A stretch of 64,000 nucleotides of DNA. It comes from Larus michahellis. Its lineage: Eukaryota; Chordata; Aves; Charadriiformes; Laridae. The stretch is taken from contig NC_133898.1 in the NCBI RefSeq assembly GCF_964199755.1, positions 31,003,985 to 31,067,984 on the forward strand, written 5' to 3'. The translations under genes were made by a program, and so were the position numbers. This document shows, piece after piece, positions 63,894 to 64,000 of this stretch (positions within the stretch are counted from its first letter, which is position 1; the number at the start of each line of letters is the position of its first letter). Under the pieces are notes generated by a model. That model ran no database searches and had not been told where the DNA came from. It saw nothing but the letters and a program-made list of their open reading frames with translations.

Positions 63894-64000
63894 CAAATAC
63901 TACACAGTGTGCAGAAAGAAAACCCAGAAATCACTTTAGCATTCACTTTGTTTCTAACGCAACTTTTATTACACTGCAGTGGCCGGAAATTGTGTCAGAT

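Overview
The window is vertebrate nuclear DNA, almost certainly from a bird. The three genes have compact vertebrate GT-AG exon structures, CR1 LINE fragments of different ages are scattered through it, and there is a solo LTR of a kind I associate with Neoaves. The order UTP25-MRPS10-TRERF1 joins genes that in human lie on 1q32 (UTP25) and 6p21.1 (MRPS10, TRERF1). From memory, chicken chromosome 26 carries both blocks. Family and synteny statements come from memory; no database search was run.

Layout. 1-16.4 kb: no gene recognised; it holds one old CR1 fragment at about 7.2-8.0 kb. 16.53-31.50 kb, minus strand: a complete 12-exon UTP25 (DIEXF), 767 codons plus stop, transcribed from a CpG island at about 31.0-31.7 kb. 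31.7-42.4 kb: an apparently gene-free interval with a solo LTR (33.34-33.92 kb), a CpG-rich patch near 35.1 kb and a CR1 3' end (39.38-39.60 kb). 42.49-49.08 kb, minus strand: a complete 7-exon MRPS10 (197 aa) from a CpG island at about 48.8-49.4 kb. 49.1-49.5 kb, plus strand: signals for a divergent spliced transcript, overlapping a near-perfect inverted repeat with 47-bp arms. 53.03-63.86 kb, minus strand: the last eight coding exons of TRERF1 (ELM2, SANT and two C2H2 fingers), whose 5' part lies beyond the right edge.

UTP25 belongs to the small-subunit processome of the nucleolus and MRPS10 to the mitochondrial small ribosomal subunit. TRERF1 is a nuclear ELM2/SANT corepressor-type transcription factor. 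All three are transcribed right to left as separate units; I see no operon-like coupling. Splice junctions were placed by eye, and the phases of all 27 exons are mutually consistent. The least explained parts are the hairpin and divergent exon at the MRPS10 promoter, coding-like segments downstream of the TRERF1 stop (50.9-52.2 kb), and the 1q32/6p21 junction interval.
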